Counted from the stretch's first letter, positions 22,957 to 32,285 are shown. The stretch: DNA of 64,000 nt from Paenibacillus pinisoli (GCF_003605435.1 NZ_QXQB01000007.1:124001-188000); one strand, 5' to 3'. Notes: a model not told the origin generated them from the sequence alone. Numbers and translations are program-made.

Positions 22957-25059
22957 ATGAATACCATTTATTTGAGAAGAGCAAACAAGTTGATTGTGGG
23001 TCGGGGGGAGAATCCCCACAGCCTGCTGCCCCATACTTACTTGGCGACAGCGCTGAACAATATGGAGCAGCTAGGCTATACATTCTCGTCTTCATTGACG
23101 CAGGCTGTACGAACCCTGTCCCTTAAGCAGTTCATAGAGCTTTATATTCGGCTGATGTCAGATCTGAGAGAGATGACAGGCGCTCATGTTACATACAGAC
23201 CTATGTACCCTGACTTTCCGAATCAAGTAATGGAGGCTCATGATGCTGAACTGTATTTGAACGCTATATATCACTATTACACGTTGAACGTTCCTGAATA
23301 CGAGGATTCCGCCAGATCTCCACTGATGGAGAAGACGAAGCTGAATGTGATTGATCTAGGCAGCGAAGCGGAGTTCCGCGTCATCATATCCAGGCTGATT
23401 GGGGCGAATACATCCATCTCCGAGACTGACAAAGCAGATATCGAGTCGGTGATAGAATATGCGGATCACCAGATGCTGAGCGAAATATTGCCCCAGCAGA
23501 TTCCTTATAAGGAGAATATGGGATTCATCGCAGGCGCATTGCTGAAGCATGGCAAAGCCGATACCGCATTAATCGGGCGCTATGTGAAGAGCGCAACCGA
23601 TGTCCTTCGTCTGGCTGTCGCCTGGTCGGAAGGCGATGTCAGTCTTGCGGAGCCTGCACGCTTCCGCAAATTCAAGCGTTCCGAGAGGAGACTGCTTCTT
23701 GGGCTGCTGGAGCAATGCCATCCTATTACGGAGGATATGCTCAGATACAAGCAGCGCTGGATCAGGCTCGGCGAAATATTGCATCCTGCTGAATATAAGC
23801 ATCGTTATACACGCTGCCACGAGGCCTTCGATATATTGCGCAACAATAAGCCGTTTACAACTTTTCGCGGAAGCGTCGAGCTTGCCTTGCAGTACCGGGA
23901 TGTATGGACAGCAATGGATCTCTTGATGCAGCGTCCCGGCGAGTTCGCCAGACGGCTGGATCATCTGCTGCGTATAAGCGATGACAATGGGGAGTATGTC
24001 ACGGCCGCCTTCAGCGAGATTGCGGACCGGGCAGCTACGCCTGTCTTGCTGCAAGTGAAGGCGCATTTTGCCCATCGTCATGAACGGGTCGAGCTGCGTA
24101 CCTTTTTCCCCAAAGGCAATGCCGCCAAGGCAGTCGCGATTCCGCATCGGCTGCCTGGAATAGACCGTGCGCTGTGCGAAGAGCTGGTGCACATCTGTGA
24201 CCGGACTCTGGTCGAGCGCTTCTCGGAGCTTCCGCCGCTTGGGAAGACCTATATAGACCGCCGATTGGCGAGTTGTCTGGTTCCGTTCTCTCAGCGTTCG
24301 GCTAGCAAGGCGCTGCGCACCATCGTAAGAGGCAGCCGTCTGGCGATGCCGGAGGGGGATACGATCCGCTTCTTCAGCTGGTGGAAGGAAGGGGATGTGA
24401 ACGGCAAGCCTACTGGCCGGGTGGATATTGATCTGTCTGCAGTGATGTACGACAAGAATTGGGAGTACATGGAGCATATTTCGTATACGAACTTGCGATC
24501 CTCGAGCATGCGCGCAGTGCATAGCGGGGATATAGTAGCCGCTCCCAATGGCGCTTGCGAGTTCGTCGATCTGCATATCCCTTCCATTGTCGAGCAAGGC
24601 GGCCGATATGTCGTCGCAGTGCTTCAATCCTTTACCGATCAGCCGTATTGCGACCTGCCGGAATGCTTCGCGGGCTGGATGATGCGCAAGAAACCAGGCT
24701 CGGGAGAACTGTTCGAGCCTTCGACGGTGGAGAACAAAATTGATATGACCGCAGGGACTAGGATTGCGATCCCTGTTATTCTGGATCTCGTGTCGCGTAC
24801 CGTCGTATGGGCAGATTTGTCCCTGACCAGACATCCGAACTACAACAATAATGTGGAGGGAAACAAGCGGGGGATTGTAACCATGGGCAAAGCAATGTGT
24901 TCGCTGCGGAAGCCCAATCTGTACGACTTGTTCACGCTCCATGCGATGGCAAGAGGAGAGCTGGTCGGCTCCCCGGGCGAGGCCGATGCGGTATTCTCGA
25001 TGGATCAAGGCGTTACGCCATTCGCTGTCGAGGAGATCATGGCGGAATACCTTGCTTGA
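22957..25059 (+). CDS. TerD-like large cytoplasmic protein (MXAN_6230/SCO0854-like)
   Basis: Soluble protein of about 700 residues. I prefer the ATG opening MNTIYLRRANKLIVGRGE at 22957, as in relatives I recall; an ATG at 22918 and a second Met are in frame and none has a clear binding site. The N-terminal 450 residues are helical (LPHTYLATALNNMEQLGYTF, YRPMYPDFPNQVMEAHDAEL). The last 200 residues resemble the TerD beta-sandwich of tellurium/stress-resistance proteins (GRVDIDLSAVMYD, HISYTNLRSSS, GACEFVDLHIPSIVEQGGRY, VAVLQSFTDQPYCDLPECFA). The acidic calcium-site style residues are in keeping with TerD. No RING-like Cys cluster was seen, unlike some named relatives. It stands alone. Confidence 0.65.
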   Translation: MNTIYLRRANKLIVGRGENPHSLLPHTYLATALNNMEQLGYTFSSSLTQAVRTLSLKQFIELYIRLMSDLREMTGAHVTYRPMYPDFPNQVMEAHDAELYLNAIYHYYTLNVPEYEDSARSPLMEKTKLNVIDLGSEAEFRVIISRLIGANTSISETDKADIESVIEYADHQMLSEILPQQIPYKENMGFIAGALLKHGKADTALIGRYVKSATDVLRLAVAWSEGDVSLAEPARFRKFKRSERRLLLGLLEQCHPITEDMLRYKQRWIRLGEILHPAEYKHRYTRCHEAFDILRNNKPFTTFRGSVELALQYRDVWTAMDLLMQRPGEFARRLDHLLRISDDNGEYVTAAFSEIADRAATPVLLQVKAHFAHRHERVELRTFFPKGNAAKAVAIPHRLPGIDRALCEELVHICDRTLVERFSELPPLGKTYIDRRLASCLVPFSQRSASKALRTIVRGSRLAMPEGDTIRFFSWWKEGDVNGKPTGRVDIDLSAVMYDKNWEYMEHISYTNLRSSSMRAVHSGDIVAAPNGACEFVDLHIPSIVEQGGRYVVAVLQSFTDQPYCDLPECFAGWMMRKKPGSGELFEPSTVENKIDMTAGTRIAIPVILDLVSRTVVWADLSLTRHPNYNNNVEGNKRGIVTMGKAMCSLRKPNLYDLFTLHAMARGELVGSPGEADAVFSMDQGVTPFAVEEIMAEYLA

Positions 25060-25062
25060 ATA

Positions 25063-25099
25063 GCGAGGCCCCTGCCAGAGTGGACAGCAGGGGCTTCGC
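25063..25099. terminator. Hairpin between convergent genes
   Basis: GCGAGGCCCCTGC and GCAGGGGCTTCGC form a 13-bp stem with one mismatch or wobble. No T tract is evident; it begins 3 bp after the stop codon at 25059. Confidence 0.55.
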
Positions 25100-25131
25100 T
25101 CCATAAGGGGAGTTTCAGGCAGAGGCAAGTC

Positions 25132-25932
25132 TTATTCTGCGATGGGAAGCAAATACTTATTGGTGCCCATGACCTTGCCTTTCTTATCGAGCGCCGCAAC
25201 CGTATATTCCTCAAGCTTGGAGGTCGCGGGCGTGATGGCAAACCAATAATTGCCGGAAAATTGGCTTTGAACCGTTTCAGCATCCCAATAGTTGCCGGAG
25301 CTGTCTGAGAGGCGGATGCCATCGATATCATAAGCCAATTTGCCATGAAAAAGGTGCATATTGCCGACGGTTGTAACGGCGTCCATGGTTACGCCATCCA
25401 TAACCGTCATATAGGTATACGGACCGTCTACACTGAACATATGCGACCACCCGTCCACACCAGTCCCAATCGCCTTGCTCCCGCCATAGTCTTTCCATTG
25501 CAAGATATCGATATAGATATTGTCTTTGAGTCCTGATTCCTTGGGCATAACCGAGTAGATGATAACCTGATTGTCAGGAAGCGGCTTCTGAAGCAGAACT
25601 TGCTTCTTCCATCCGGTCTTGCTTCGGTAGTTAATGAGCAGGTCGCGAATTTCCCTGTCAAGCTCAGGGCCAGTCGCACCGGCATGAGAAGGCGGGTCTG
25701 TAACTAGACTCTGCTCAGGCATATTGGTGAAGAAAACGATAAAGCAAAGAGCCGCGGCAATAAGAACCGCGCCAAGCGTCCTCCGTTTACGCCAGGACAT
25801 GGCTTGCCGCGCTGGCTTGCCAAGAGCCCGGTTATGTATATCCGCAGCCATCTTATCAGTGAAAGTGCGGGAGCGGAGCGGCTGATCCAACTTCAGGGCG
25901 TCATACCATTCGGGATTAGACCCATTGTTCAT
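25132..25932 (-). CDS. Anti-sigma factor-like single-pass membrane protein
   Basis: Protein of about 266 residues. The ATG at 25932 is 9 bases from GGAGG and lies inside the end of the sigma gene (17-bp overlap). Residues 1-50 are a cytoplasmic basic segment (PLRSRTFTDKMAADIHNRAL), a membrane helix follows at about 53-70 (LGAVLIAAALCFIVFF), and about 190 residues lie outside. No zinc anti-sigma motif is present. The gene order and topology match ECF anti-sigma factors that keep the sigma at the membrane and release it on an outside signal. Possibly the external domain (YIDILQWKDYGGSKAIGTGV, YMTVMDGVTMDAVTTVGNMH) is the sensor. Confidence 0.75.
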   Translation of the reverse strand: MNNGSNPEWYDALKLDQPLRSRTFTDKMAADIHNRALGKPARQAMSWRKRRTLGAVLIAAALCFIVFFTNMPEQSLVTDPPSHAGATGPELDREIRDLLINYRSKTGWKKQVLLQKPLPDNQVIIYSVMPKESGLKDNIYIDILQWKDYGGSKAIGTGVDGWSHMFSVDGPYTYMTVMDGVTMDAVTTVGNMHLFHGKLAYDIDGIRLSDSSGNYWDAETVQSQFSGNYWFAITPATSKLEEYTVAALDKKGKVMGTNKYLLPIAE

Positions 25933-26464
25933 GCGCGTCATCCTCCTTCAGCAGCTTGGATAGTCTCTGGCGGGCTATATACAGCCTGGATTTGACGGTT
26001 CCTTCCGGAATGTCGAGCAGCGAGGCGATCTCGACCAGCGGCAGCTGATGCCTCGCGTGAAGCAGCAGCACTTCCCGATGCTTGGCGGGCAGGTTGAATA
26101 CTTGTCGCCATACTTCGTTCGACGCCTCTTCGTCCAGATAGGCCTGCTCCGCCGATCGATGATGGCCGCTTGGAATAATGCGGTCAAGCAGCAGCGTTCG
26201 CCGGAAGAAAGCCGAATTCCGGTAGTTGTAGCTCAGATTGCGCGTTATGCGCAGAAGCCACGTCTTGACGGATGCCTCGCCCCGGAACGACTCAAGATGG
26301 CGGTAAGCCTTCAGGAACACTTCCTGGGCAATATCATCCGCCATGCTGCGGCTGCGGCAGATGAGAAAGGCATAGTTCCATATTTCCTGTCCGTAATCAC
26401 GCATCAGCGATTCAAGTGTCTGTGCGTCCATTTCTATGGCATATTTCAAGTAGCTATAGTCCAA
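25916..26464 (-). CDS. ECF-type RNA polymerase sigma factor
   Basis: Sigma factor of 182 residues. The TTG at 26464 follows GGAGGTGATCGACG, a strong site. Region 2: YAFLICRSRSMADDIAQEVF and LKAYRHLESFRGEASVKTWL (about 30-75). Region 4: LPAKHREVLLLHARHQLPLV, EIASLLDIPEGTVKSRLYIA (about 120-165). It is co-transcribed with the downstream membrane partner. A second ECF/membrane pair at 8861 has a different kind of partner, so the two are not recent duplicates. Confidence 0.93.
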   Translation of the reverse strand: MDYSYLKYAIEMDAQTLESLMRDYGQEIWNYAFLICRSRSMADDIAQEVFLKAYRHLESFRGEASVKTWLLRITRNLSYNYRNSAFFRRTLLLDRIIPSGHHRSAEQAYLDEEASNEVWRQVFNLPAKHREVLLLHARHQLPLVEIASLLDIPEGTVKSRLYIARQRLSKLLKEDDAHEQWV

Positions 26465-26560
26465 CGTCGATCACCTCCTACAGAATAGACAAGATAGGGG
26501 GACCCCAGGTTCATTTATATCCAACGTTTTGTGATAAATCAACTCCTTTGTGGGACGTTG

Positions 26561-27418
26561 TTAGGGTCTATCTGAATAATGGGGATATAGATGAGGGTGT
26601 GAATCGATCCATTCTTTCATTTCGATAATCATTTGTTCGTAACTAGGAACCTGGAACGAAAAATCATGGCGGTTATTACGTAATGTCTTATCCAGATTCA
26701 CAGCGTCTGAGGGTAAGATGTTTAAAGGCTTGGACTTAAAATGCCGATTGAACAGATGCAGCAAATCAAGCTTGCTGATGCTCGCATTATTGACTAGATT
26801 ATAGATTCCGGTTATTGGTTCTGCCGCTGCGCGTTCCATGGCTTTGGCCAAGGTTAGCGTAGTCACACCTGTCCAGATAGCGCGGGTATAACCATGTATG
26901 GTCCCGGATTGCTTCATGAACCAATTGAACAAGCCTATGCCGTCTTCTTTCATATCCGGCCCAATAATTGAATTTCTAAAGGTTAAATGATGGGGGTGAT
27001 CGATTTCTCCGAGAGCCTTTGTTCGATCATAAAAAGTTTCGCCATCACGCAAGCTCTGTTCATGATAAGGTGCCGCTTTGCCCGAAAAAACGCAATCTGT
27101 GCTCATATGAAAAAGTCTGGTTCCCCTATCTTTCAGCAGATCGGTAAGGAGGTGAGGCAAATAGGAGTTGAGATAGACGGCTCGTGACGGATCACGATCG
27201 CATGAGTCGTTTAAGACACCGATACAATTGATTATGACATCATAGTGTTCAGACAATGCGGATTTCAGCACGGAGGGATCGGAGAGGTCGCCATTTTGGT
27301 TATAGCCATAGGGGAATGGCGTTCTTGAGAGGGTAGCAACGTCATGTCCTCTTTCGTGCAAGTACAAGGAGATGGTGTGGCCTGCCATGCCAGTGGCTCC
27401 AAGAACTAAAAATTTCAT
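26561..27418 (-). CDS. RmlD/CapF-like nucleotide-sugar reductase (extended SDR)
   Basis: NAD(P)-dependent sugar nucleotide reductase of about 285 residues. ATG 27418 follows AAGGGGTG. The N-terminus FLVLGATGMAGHTISLYLHE is the Rossmann glycine motif, with INCIGVLNDSC and STDCVFSGKAAPY (catalytic Ser/Thr region) and YDRTKALGE as the YxxxK active site. It is shorter than CapF proteins and lacks their C-terminal cupin. It starts 6 bp after the end of the CapE-like gene; together they would make and reduce a 4-keto-6-deoxy amino sugar for a surface glycan. Confidence 0.85.
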   Translation of the reverse strand: MKFLVLGATGMAGHTISLYLHERGHDVATLSRTPFPYGYNQNGDLSDPSVLKSALSEHYDVIINCIGVLNDSCDRDPSRAVYLNSYLPHLLTDLLKDRGTRLFHMSTDCVFSGKAAPYHEQSLRDGETFYDRTKALGEIDHPHHLTFRNSIIGPDMKEDGIGLFNWFMKQSGTIHGYTRAIWTGVTTLTLAKAMERAAAEPITGIYNLVNNASISKLDLLHLFNRHFKSKPLNILPSDAVNLDKTLRNNRHDFSFQVPSYEQMIIEMKEWIDSHPHLYPHYSDRP

Positions 27419-27423
27419 CTTGT

Positions 27424-28443
27424 TCACCCCTTCCATTTGCGAAGCTCTTCTTGAATGAACGGCAGTTTTAACAGCTTTTCTTTGATTTCAGGGACAGAAA
27501 GAATCTTGGTGTTATTCGAGTTGTATTCATCGGTTAACCTAATCTTGTGAGACCCGTGCTCCAGATATTTTCCATAATTCAAATCACGATTGTCTGAAGG
27601 AACCCGGTAGAAATGATCCAGCTCAATCGCTTTCGCGGCCTCTTCTTTGGTGAGCAGCACCTCGTATACTTTCTCGCCGTGGCGCGTTCCGATCACTTCG
27701 ATTTTATTATCCGCGCCGAATAATTCCTTTAATGCTTGCGCTAAATCCCCTATATAAGAAGACGGCGATTTCTGGACCATGATGTCCCCATTTGATGCAT
27801 GATGGAACGCATATAACACCAGCTCGACGGCTTCTTCAAGACTCATAATAAACCGCGTCATGTTGGGATCCGTAATGGTGATTGGTTTTCCAGCTTTAAT
27901 CTGTTCGATGAATAAGGGGATGACGGAGCCGCGGGATGCCATAACGTTCCCGTATCTCGTACCGCATATCAAGGTTTTGTCTGGAGAGACCATTCTGGAT
28001 TTGGCAATGAACGTTTTCTCCATCATCGCTTTAGAAATGCCCATTGCATTGACGGGATAAGCGGCTTTGTCGGTAGACAGGCAAATGACCTTTTTGACAC
28101 CCGCCTGAATGGCTGCTGTCAGTACATTGTCTGTCCCCAGCACATTGGTTTTGACGGCTTCCAGCGGGAAGAATTCGCAGGATGGAACCTGCTTAAGGGC
28201 TGCAGCGTGAAACACATAATCCACATCCGTCATGGCCGTATTTACACTGCTAATATCCCGTACATCCCCAATGAAAAACTTGATTTTATTGTTTTTATAT
28301 AACGTGCGCATGTCGTCTTGCTTCTTTTCGTCTCGGGAGAAGATCCGGATTTCCTTAATATCCGTATTTAAAAACCGTTCCAATACCACATTGCCAAATG
28401 AACCCGTACCGCCTGTGATGAGCAACGTTTTATCTTTAAACAT
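27424..28443 (-). CDS. UDP-GlcNAc 4,6-dehydratase, CapE/WbjB type
   Basis: Soluble nucleotide-sugar dehydratase of 339 residues. The cofactor motif is TGGTGSFGNVVLERFL (residues 10-25). The active-site segment STDKAAYPVNAMGISKAMME has Met where classical SDRs have the catalytic Tyr, as in CapE, WbjB and the PglF group, whose Asp-Lys pair does the acid/base work. GTRYGNVMASRGSVIPLF is a further family motif. The enzyme lacks the membrane domain of WbpM/CapD. It converts UDP-GlcNAc to a 4-keto-6-deoxy sugar, the first step towards FucNAc/QuiNAc-type sugars. Lies between a glycosyltransferase and a reductase gene on one transcript. Confidence 0.9.
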   Translation of the reverse strand: MFKDKTLLITGGTGSFGNVVLERFLNTDIKEIRIFSRDEKKQDDMRTLYKNNKIKFFIGDVRDISSVNTAMTDVDYVFHAAALKQVPSCEFFPLEAVKTNVLGTDNVLTAAIQAGVKKVICLSTDKAAYPVNAMGISKAMMEKTFIAKSRMVSPDKTLICGTRYGNVMASRGSVIPLFIEQIKAGKPITITDPNMTRFIMSLEEAVELVLYAFHHASNGDIMVQKSPSSYIGDLAQALKELFGADNKIEVIGTRHGEKVYEVLLTKEEAAKAIELDHFYRVPSDNRDLNYGKYLEHGSHKIRLTDEYNSNNTKILSVPEIKEKLLKLPFIQEELRKWKG

Positions 28444-28471
28444 GATATCCCGGCACCTTCCCTCGAAAGAT

Positions 28472-29071
28472 TTATTTCAATCCTCTTTGATATAAATCAT
28501 ATTCAGAATTTGTCCGCGGGTAATTGTACCAATAAGCAAAAATGCCCGTATAGTTGCGGGACGGATTTCGATTAAGCAAGGCTCTATTAAAATCGCAATC
28601 CCCAGCCATATCGCTTCTAATGGTGAATCTGGCATCGCCAATAAAGCTCCTGCGAATGATTTTGAACTGACCACACCAGCCATATCGATTTTCCTCGTTG
28701 ATCACAAAAGGCAAGCCTAATTTGGTGAGCATGTTGTAGTAATAAAAATCATATCGGCCATCCACTTGCGCCAGCACATCCCGAATCGTAGGCAGATATA
28801 TATCATCGCTGTCAATGATTCCAACATAGTCGCCTGTTGCGGCTTCTATACAGCGGTTATAAGAATAGCTGGCGCCCATATTTTTTTCGTTGCGCAATAT
28901 TTTTAACTGGGGATGCTGTTTTTGATATTCTTGTAGAATGGCTAAAGTTTGATCGGTTGAACCGTCATCACATACGATTATTTCATAGGCATATTCTTTG
29001 GGAATGCTATCCAGCATGGTTCTAAGCCATTGTGCACTATTATAAAGCGGGCTTAAAAAACTGAATTTCAT
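28472..29071 (-). CDS. Family 2 glycosyltransferase
   Basis: Glycosyltransferase of about 199 residues; the start could also be the ATG at 29083, but that sits directly on the AAGGA site. The GT-A fold begins FSFLSPLYNSAQWLRTML, followed by the nucleotide-binding YEIIVCDDGSTDQTLAIL, KNMGASYSYNRCI, and the metal-binding DSDD in YVGIIDSDDIYLPT. It is shorter than most GT2 enzymes (about 250-330) but the C-terminal region ends naturally. First gene of the sugar operon, so probably adds the deoxy-amino sugar made by the next two genes. Confidence 0.88.
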   Translation of the reverse strand: MKFSFLSPLYNSAQWLRTMLDSIPKEYAYEIIVCDDGSTDQTLAILQEYQKQHPQLKILRNEKNMGASYSYNRCIEAATGDYVGIIDSDDIYLPTIRDVLAQVDGRYDFYYYNMLTKLGLPFVINEENRYGWCGQFKIIRRSFIGDARFTIRSDMAGDCDFNRALLNRNPSRNYTGIFAYWYNYPRTNSEYDLYQRGLK

Positions 29072-29307
29072 AGAGGCTTTCATTCCTTCTTAAATTATAT
29101 TTACCCCGCTACTATATGCGTTTCGTGATTCAAAAGTTCGGAAATCCCATGGGAATGGGCAAATAAGCAGCTATGCAAGCCTTGAATCCGCCAACCGAAA
29201 GATAGACTAGGCTCAGGTTTACAAGGCAGCGAATATATTCACTTTATCTTTACTTTGATATAATCGGATTTGCAACATATTCCAATCTGACATGATGAGG
29301 TAGACTC

Positions 29308-31089
29308 ATGAAAAATATGAACTTTCAAGTAAATCTGCAAGGCGTAATTGACCTATTATCCAATCATTTGTACTCCGATCCCGGCGTATTCGTGAGGGAA
29401 CTGCTCCAGAACGGCGTCGACGCGGTGACGGCCAGAAGAAGGCTCGGGCATGCCTTCGATGAGACAGTGAAGGTGGAGGTTTTCTCCTCTTACACGCTGG
29501 CTTTCTCGGATAACGGCTGCGGCCTGACGGAATCGGAGATTGAGCAATTTCTAGCCCGCATTGGCAGCTCGACGAAGCGGGAGCAGCAGGATACGGCCGA
29601 TGATTTCATCGGACAGTTCGGCGTAGGGCTGCTCTCTTGCTTTGTCGTCAGCGAAGAGATTGCGATGATTACCCGTTCCGCCTTGGAGGGCGATGCTCTG
29701 GAATGGCGCGGCAAGCCGGACGGCACCTACACCATTAAGAAGCTCCAGCATGAGGTTCCAATCGGGACAACGGTATACCTCAAGGCCAAGCCGGACTATG
29801 AGGACTACTTCGAGTATTATCAGACCAGCGAGCTGCTGGAGAAGTACGGACAATTCCTGCCGATTCCGATCATGCTGATCGAGGACAAATATGAGCGTAC
29901 GATTAACGTGCCTACCCCTCCGTGGCTGATGGACAAGGAAGAAGCTATTGCTTATGTGGAGAGGGAGACGTATTCCAAGCCCATGGACATTATTCCGCTA
30001 TCCTCGGTCATTGGGGGCGTGTCCGGCATTGCGCATATTCTTCCGTACGCAGTCAGCCTGCAGGATGAGAAGAGGCATCGCGTTCATTTGAAAAACATGC
30101 TGCTGTCCGACAAGATGAACAACATCCTTCCGGCATGGGCTTTTTTCGTCAACGGCATATTGAATACAGACAGCCTCCGGCCCACGGCATCACGGGAAGC
30201 CTTTCAGGAGAATGACCTGTTCTTTGCTGTCCGCGACGAGCTTGGGGAGTGTATCAAGCGGTACCTGATGGAGCTGTCCGAGCGCGATCCGGAGCTGTTC
30301 CAGCGTATTATTCGCGTGCATTATGCCTCTATTAAAGCGATGGCCGTGGAGGACGATGAGCTGTATGCCTTGTTCATTCGCCATTTAAGCTTCGAGACTT
30401 CCTACGGGGATATGAGGATGGCGGATATTCTTCGCGATCATCGCATGATTCTTGTTGCGGTTTCTCTGGATGAATTCCGTCAGGTTGCGCGCGTGGCGAA
30501 AGCGCAGGAGCTGATGGTTGTGAACGGCGGCTATGTGCATGATCTGGACCTGGTACGGAACGTGACGGCGGTAGAGGATGATGTATCGGTTGATATTCTA
30601 AGCATTTTGGAATTCGCCAACCGCTTTGAAGAGCTTGGCTATGAGGAGAAGCTGGCCGTTCAGCCGTTCCTGGATCAATCCGATGAGCTGCTTGAACCGT
30701 TCCAATGCCGCACGCTGGTGCGCTGGTTCGAGCCCGCGGACATTCCTGTGCTGTACAATACCGACCGGGAAGCGAACTTCTTCAAGCTTGCAGAAGCAAG
30801 CGAGCAGGAAGCGAACCCGCTATTCGCGGAAGTCGTCCGTGTGATCAAGGAAGGGCTGTATGAAGGGCCGTATGCGCGACTCTGCTATAACTACAACAAT
30901 CCGATGGTCCGCAAGGCGATTGAATCCCGTGATCCGGAGCTGCAGAGGGCCAGCATCGAGCTGTTCTATACGCAGGCGCTTCTGCTCGGCAACCATGTTA
31001 TGGGGGCGGAGGAGCTGCGGATGATGAATGCGGCGCTGCTGCGATTCATGAATAGAGGATTTGGCGGAGAGGCAGAGGCTGGCCTATGA
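29308..31089 (+). CDS. Non-canonical HSP90 family protein
   Basis: GHKL ATPase of 593 residues related to HtpG. The N-terminal ATP site is intact: ELLQNGVDAVTARRR (residues 29-43, as ELISNASDA in HtpG), DNGCGLTESEIEQFL, and GQFGVGLLSCFVV lid/loop. The middle domain has the catalytic-loop-like NNILPAWAFFVNGILNTDSL and RPTASREAFQEN. The C-terminal dimerisation region is divergent (LFYTQALLLGNHVMGAEELR). It is not the usual HtpG chaperone. The last 4 bp overlap the start of an alpha-solenoid gene, suggesting a fixed pair. The same pairing is annotated in other Firmicutes and Actinobacteria; its task is unknown to me. Confidence 0.92.
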   Translation: MKNMNFQVNLQGVIDLLSNHLYSDPGVFVRELLQNGVDAVTARRRLGHAFDETVKVEVFSSYTLAFSDNGCGLTESEIEQFLARIGSSTKREQQDTADDFIGQFGVGLLSCFVVSEEIAMITRSALEGDALEWRGKPDGTYTIKKLQHEVPIGTTVYLKAKPDYEDYFEYYQTSELLEKYGQFLPIPIMLIEDKYERTINVPTPPWLMDKEEAIAYVERETYSKPMDIIPLSSVIGGVSGIAHILPYAVSLQDEKRHRVHLKNMLLSDKMNNILPAWAFFVNGILNTDSLRPTASREAFQENDLFFAVRDELGECIKRYLMELSERDPELFQRIIRVHYASIKAMAVEDDELYALFIRHLSFETSYGDMRMADILRDHRMILVAVSLDEFRQVARVAKAQELMVVNGGYVHDLDLVRNVTAVEDDVSVDILSILEFANRFEELGYEEKLAVQPFLDQSDELLEPFQCRTLVRWFEPADIPVLYNTDREANFFKLAEASEQEANPLFAEVVRVIKEGLYEGPYARLCYNYNNPMVRKAIESRDPELQRASIELFYTQALLLGNHVMGAEELRMMNAALLRFMNRGFGGEAEAGL

Positions 31090-32144
31090 GGAATCGGTTC
31101 AATGAACTCAGACGCGGCAGCTGGAGCATAACGGATGAGAAGCAGAAGGTGGCCACCTTCGAGGAAATGATTGTGATGGCCGATCGCTATATGACGGAAG
31201 AGGACGCCTACGACACGCGGATTAACTACATGTCGGCCGCGCTTGATGCGGGCTCGCGGGAGAAAATATTGGTCGCTTTCTCCTGGTGCTTGGCGAAATT
31301 CGAGCAGACGCCGGGCGAATATTCCGTGCATACCTTGCTCTGGTATTACAAGTGGGTCCTGAATGAAATCTGGCGGATGCCGGAGTTCAGTCTGGATCAG
31401 GTGGAGCGGATTTACGAGGATTTTAAGCAAAAGTGCATTCAGCACGGCTATAATCTCCGGCCGTACTATCAGCAGAAGGTTAACTTTTTGCTGTCGCAAG
31501 GAATGCTTGCGGAGGCGACGGAATTTTATAAGCTATGGCGTGCCACGCCGCGGGATTCCTTGGCAGATTGCAAAGCATGCGAGCAGAATCTGTTCGGCGT
31601 ATACCAGTTCAAGATGAATCATTACAAGAGGGGCATGGGGACGCTGAAGCCGATTCTGGAGGGGAAGATGAGCTGTCATGCCGTCCCTCAGAATACGTAC
31701 AGCCATACCATTGTGCCTCTGCTGAAGCTCAAGGAATATGATCAAGCCATAGCGATTGCGAAGAAAGCGCGCCGGCTCATCAAGGGACCGCAGTTTCTGG
31801 AGGAGCATGGCATCTTCCTGGAATTTTTCACTGTGACCGACTTGCCGAAGGCGGTGAAGATCTATAACGATACGATCCGATATGGCTTGGACAGCAAGGT
31901 GGGATGGGATCGGTTCCACTATTTCCTGTCCGTTCGGATGTTCCTGGCAGAGTGGCACAAGAAGAGCCGGCGGAAGAAGCTGGCCGAGGCTGATCGCGTG
32001 ACGATGGATTGGCTGGACTGGGAGATTGCGCGGCTCGCAGAGGCGTTTGACCGCAGGAATGGCAACTCGTATATGACCGGATTCATTGAGGAGAAGAGCC
32101 TGCATACCCGCCGACTGATCGCGGCTTTCGCGTCGCGGTCGTAA
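31086..32144 (+). CDS. TPR-like alpha-solenoid partner of the HSP90 protein
   Basis: Soluble protein of 352 residues made almost entirely of helices, with tetratricopeptide-like pairs throughout (KILVAFSWCLAKFEQTPGEY, LLWYYKWVLNEIWRMPEFSL, FLLSQGMLAEATEFYKLWRA, IVPLLKLKEYDQAIAIAKKA). A CxxC pair, CKACEQ near residue 160, is notable. The ATG overlaps the HSP90 stop by 4 bp and therefore follows it in lockstep. Eukaryotic HSP90 works with TPR co-chaperones through its C-terminus; that makes a co-chaperone or client-adaptor role attractive here, but it is an analogy only. Confidence 0.82.
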   Translation: MRNRFNELRRGSWSITDEKQKVATFEEMIVMADRYMTEEDAYDTRINYMSAALDAGSREKILVAFSWCLAKFEQTPGEYSVHTLLWYYKWVLNEIWRMPEFSLDQVERIYEDFKQKCIQHGYNLRPYYQQKVNFLLSQGMLAEATEFYKLWRATPRDSLADCKACEQNLFGVYQFKMNHYKRGMGTLKPILEGKMSCHAVPQNTYSHTIVPLLKLKEYDQAIAIAKKARRLIKGPQFLEEHGIFLEFFTVTDLPKAVKIYNDTIRYGLDSKVGWDRFHYFLSVRMFLAEWHKKSRRKKLAEADRVTMDWLDWEIARLAEAFDRRNGNSYMTGFIEEKSLHTRRLIAAFASRS

Positions 32145-32186
32145 TATCGGGAGAGCGGTGTCTTCGCGCTGACCCGCAGCAGCAAG

Positions 32187-32241
32187 GAACTGCACCTGAA
32201 TGGGGTGGCGTCACGCCGCCCCTACGGGTGCAGTTCTATTC
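32187..32241 (+). terminator. Terminator of the HSP90 operon
   Basis: GAACTGCACC and GGTGCAGTTC form a 10-bp stem; inside it GGGGTGGCGT pairs with ACGCCGCCCC. The stem is followed by TATTC, with only a short T tract. The catalase gene ends 45 bp further on the opposite strand. Confidence 0.75.
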
Positions 32242-32285
32242 AATTCAGCTTGCAATAGAGGTAATGAAGCTATGCTGCGCAGGTT

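Noticed and set aside
23569..25128. Long open frame on the minus strand opposite the TerD-like gene
   Set aside because: Fully antisense to a well-supported gene; its translation is His/Arg/Gln-rich with no domain pattern, as expected from the mirrored codons of a GC-rich gene.
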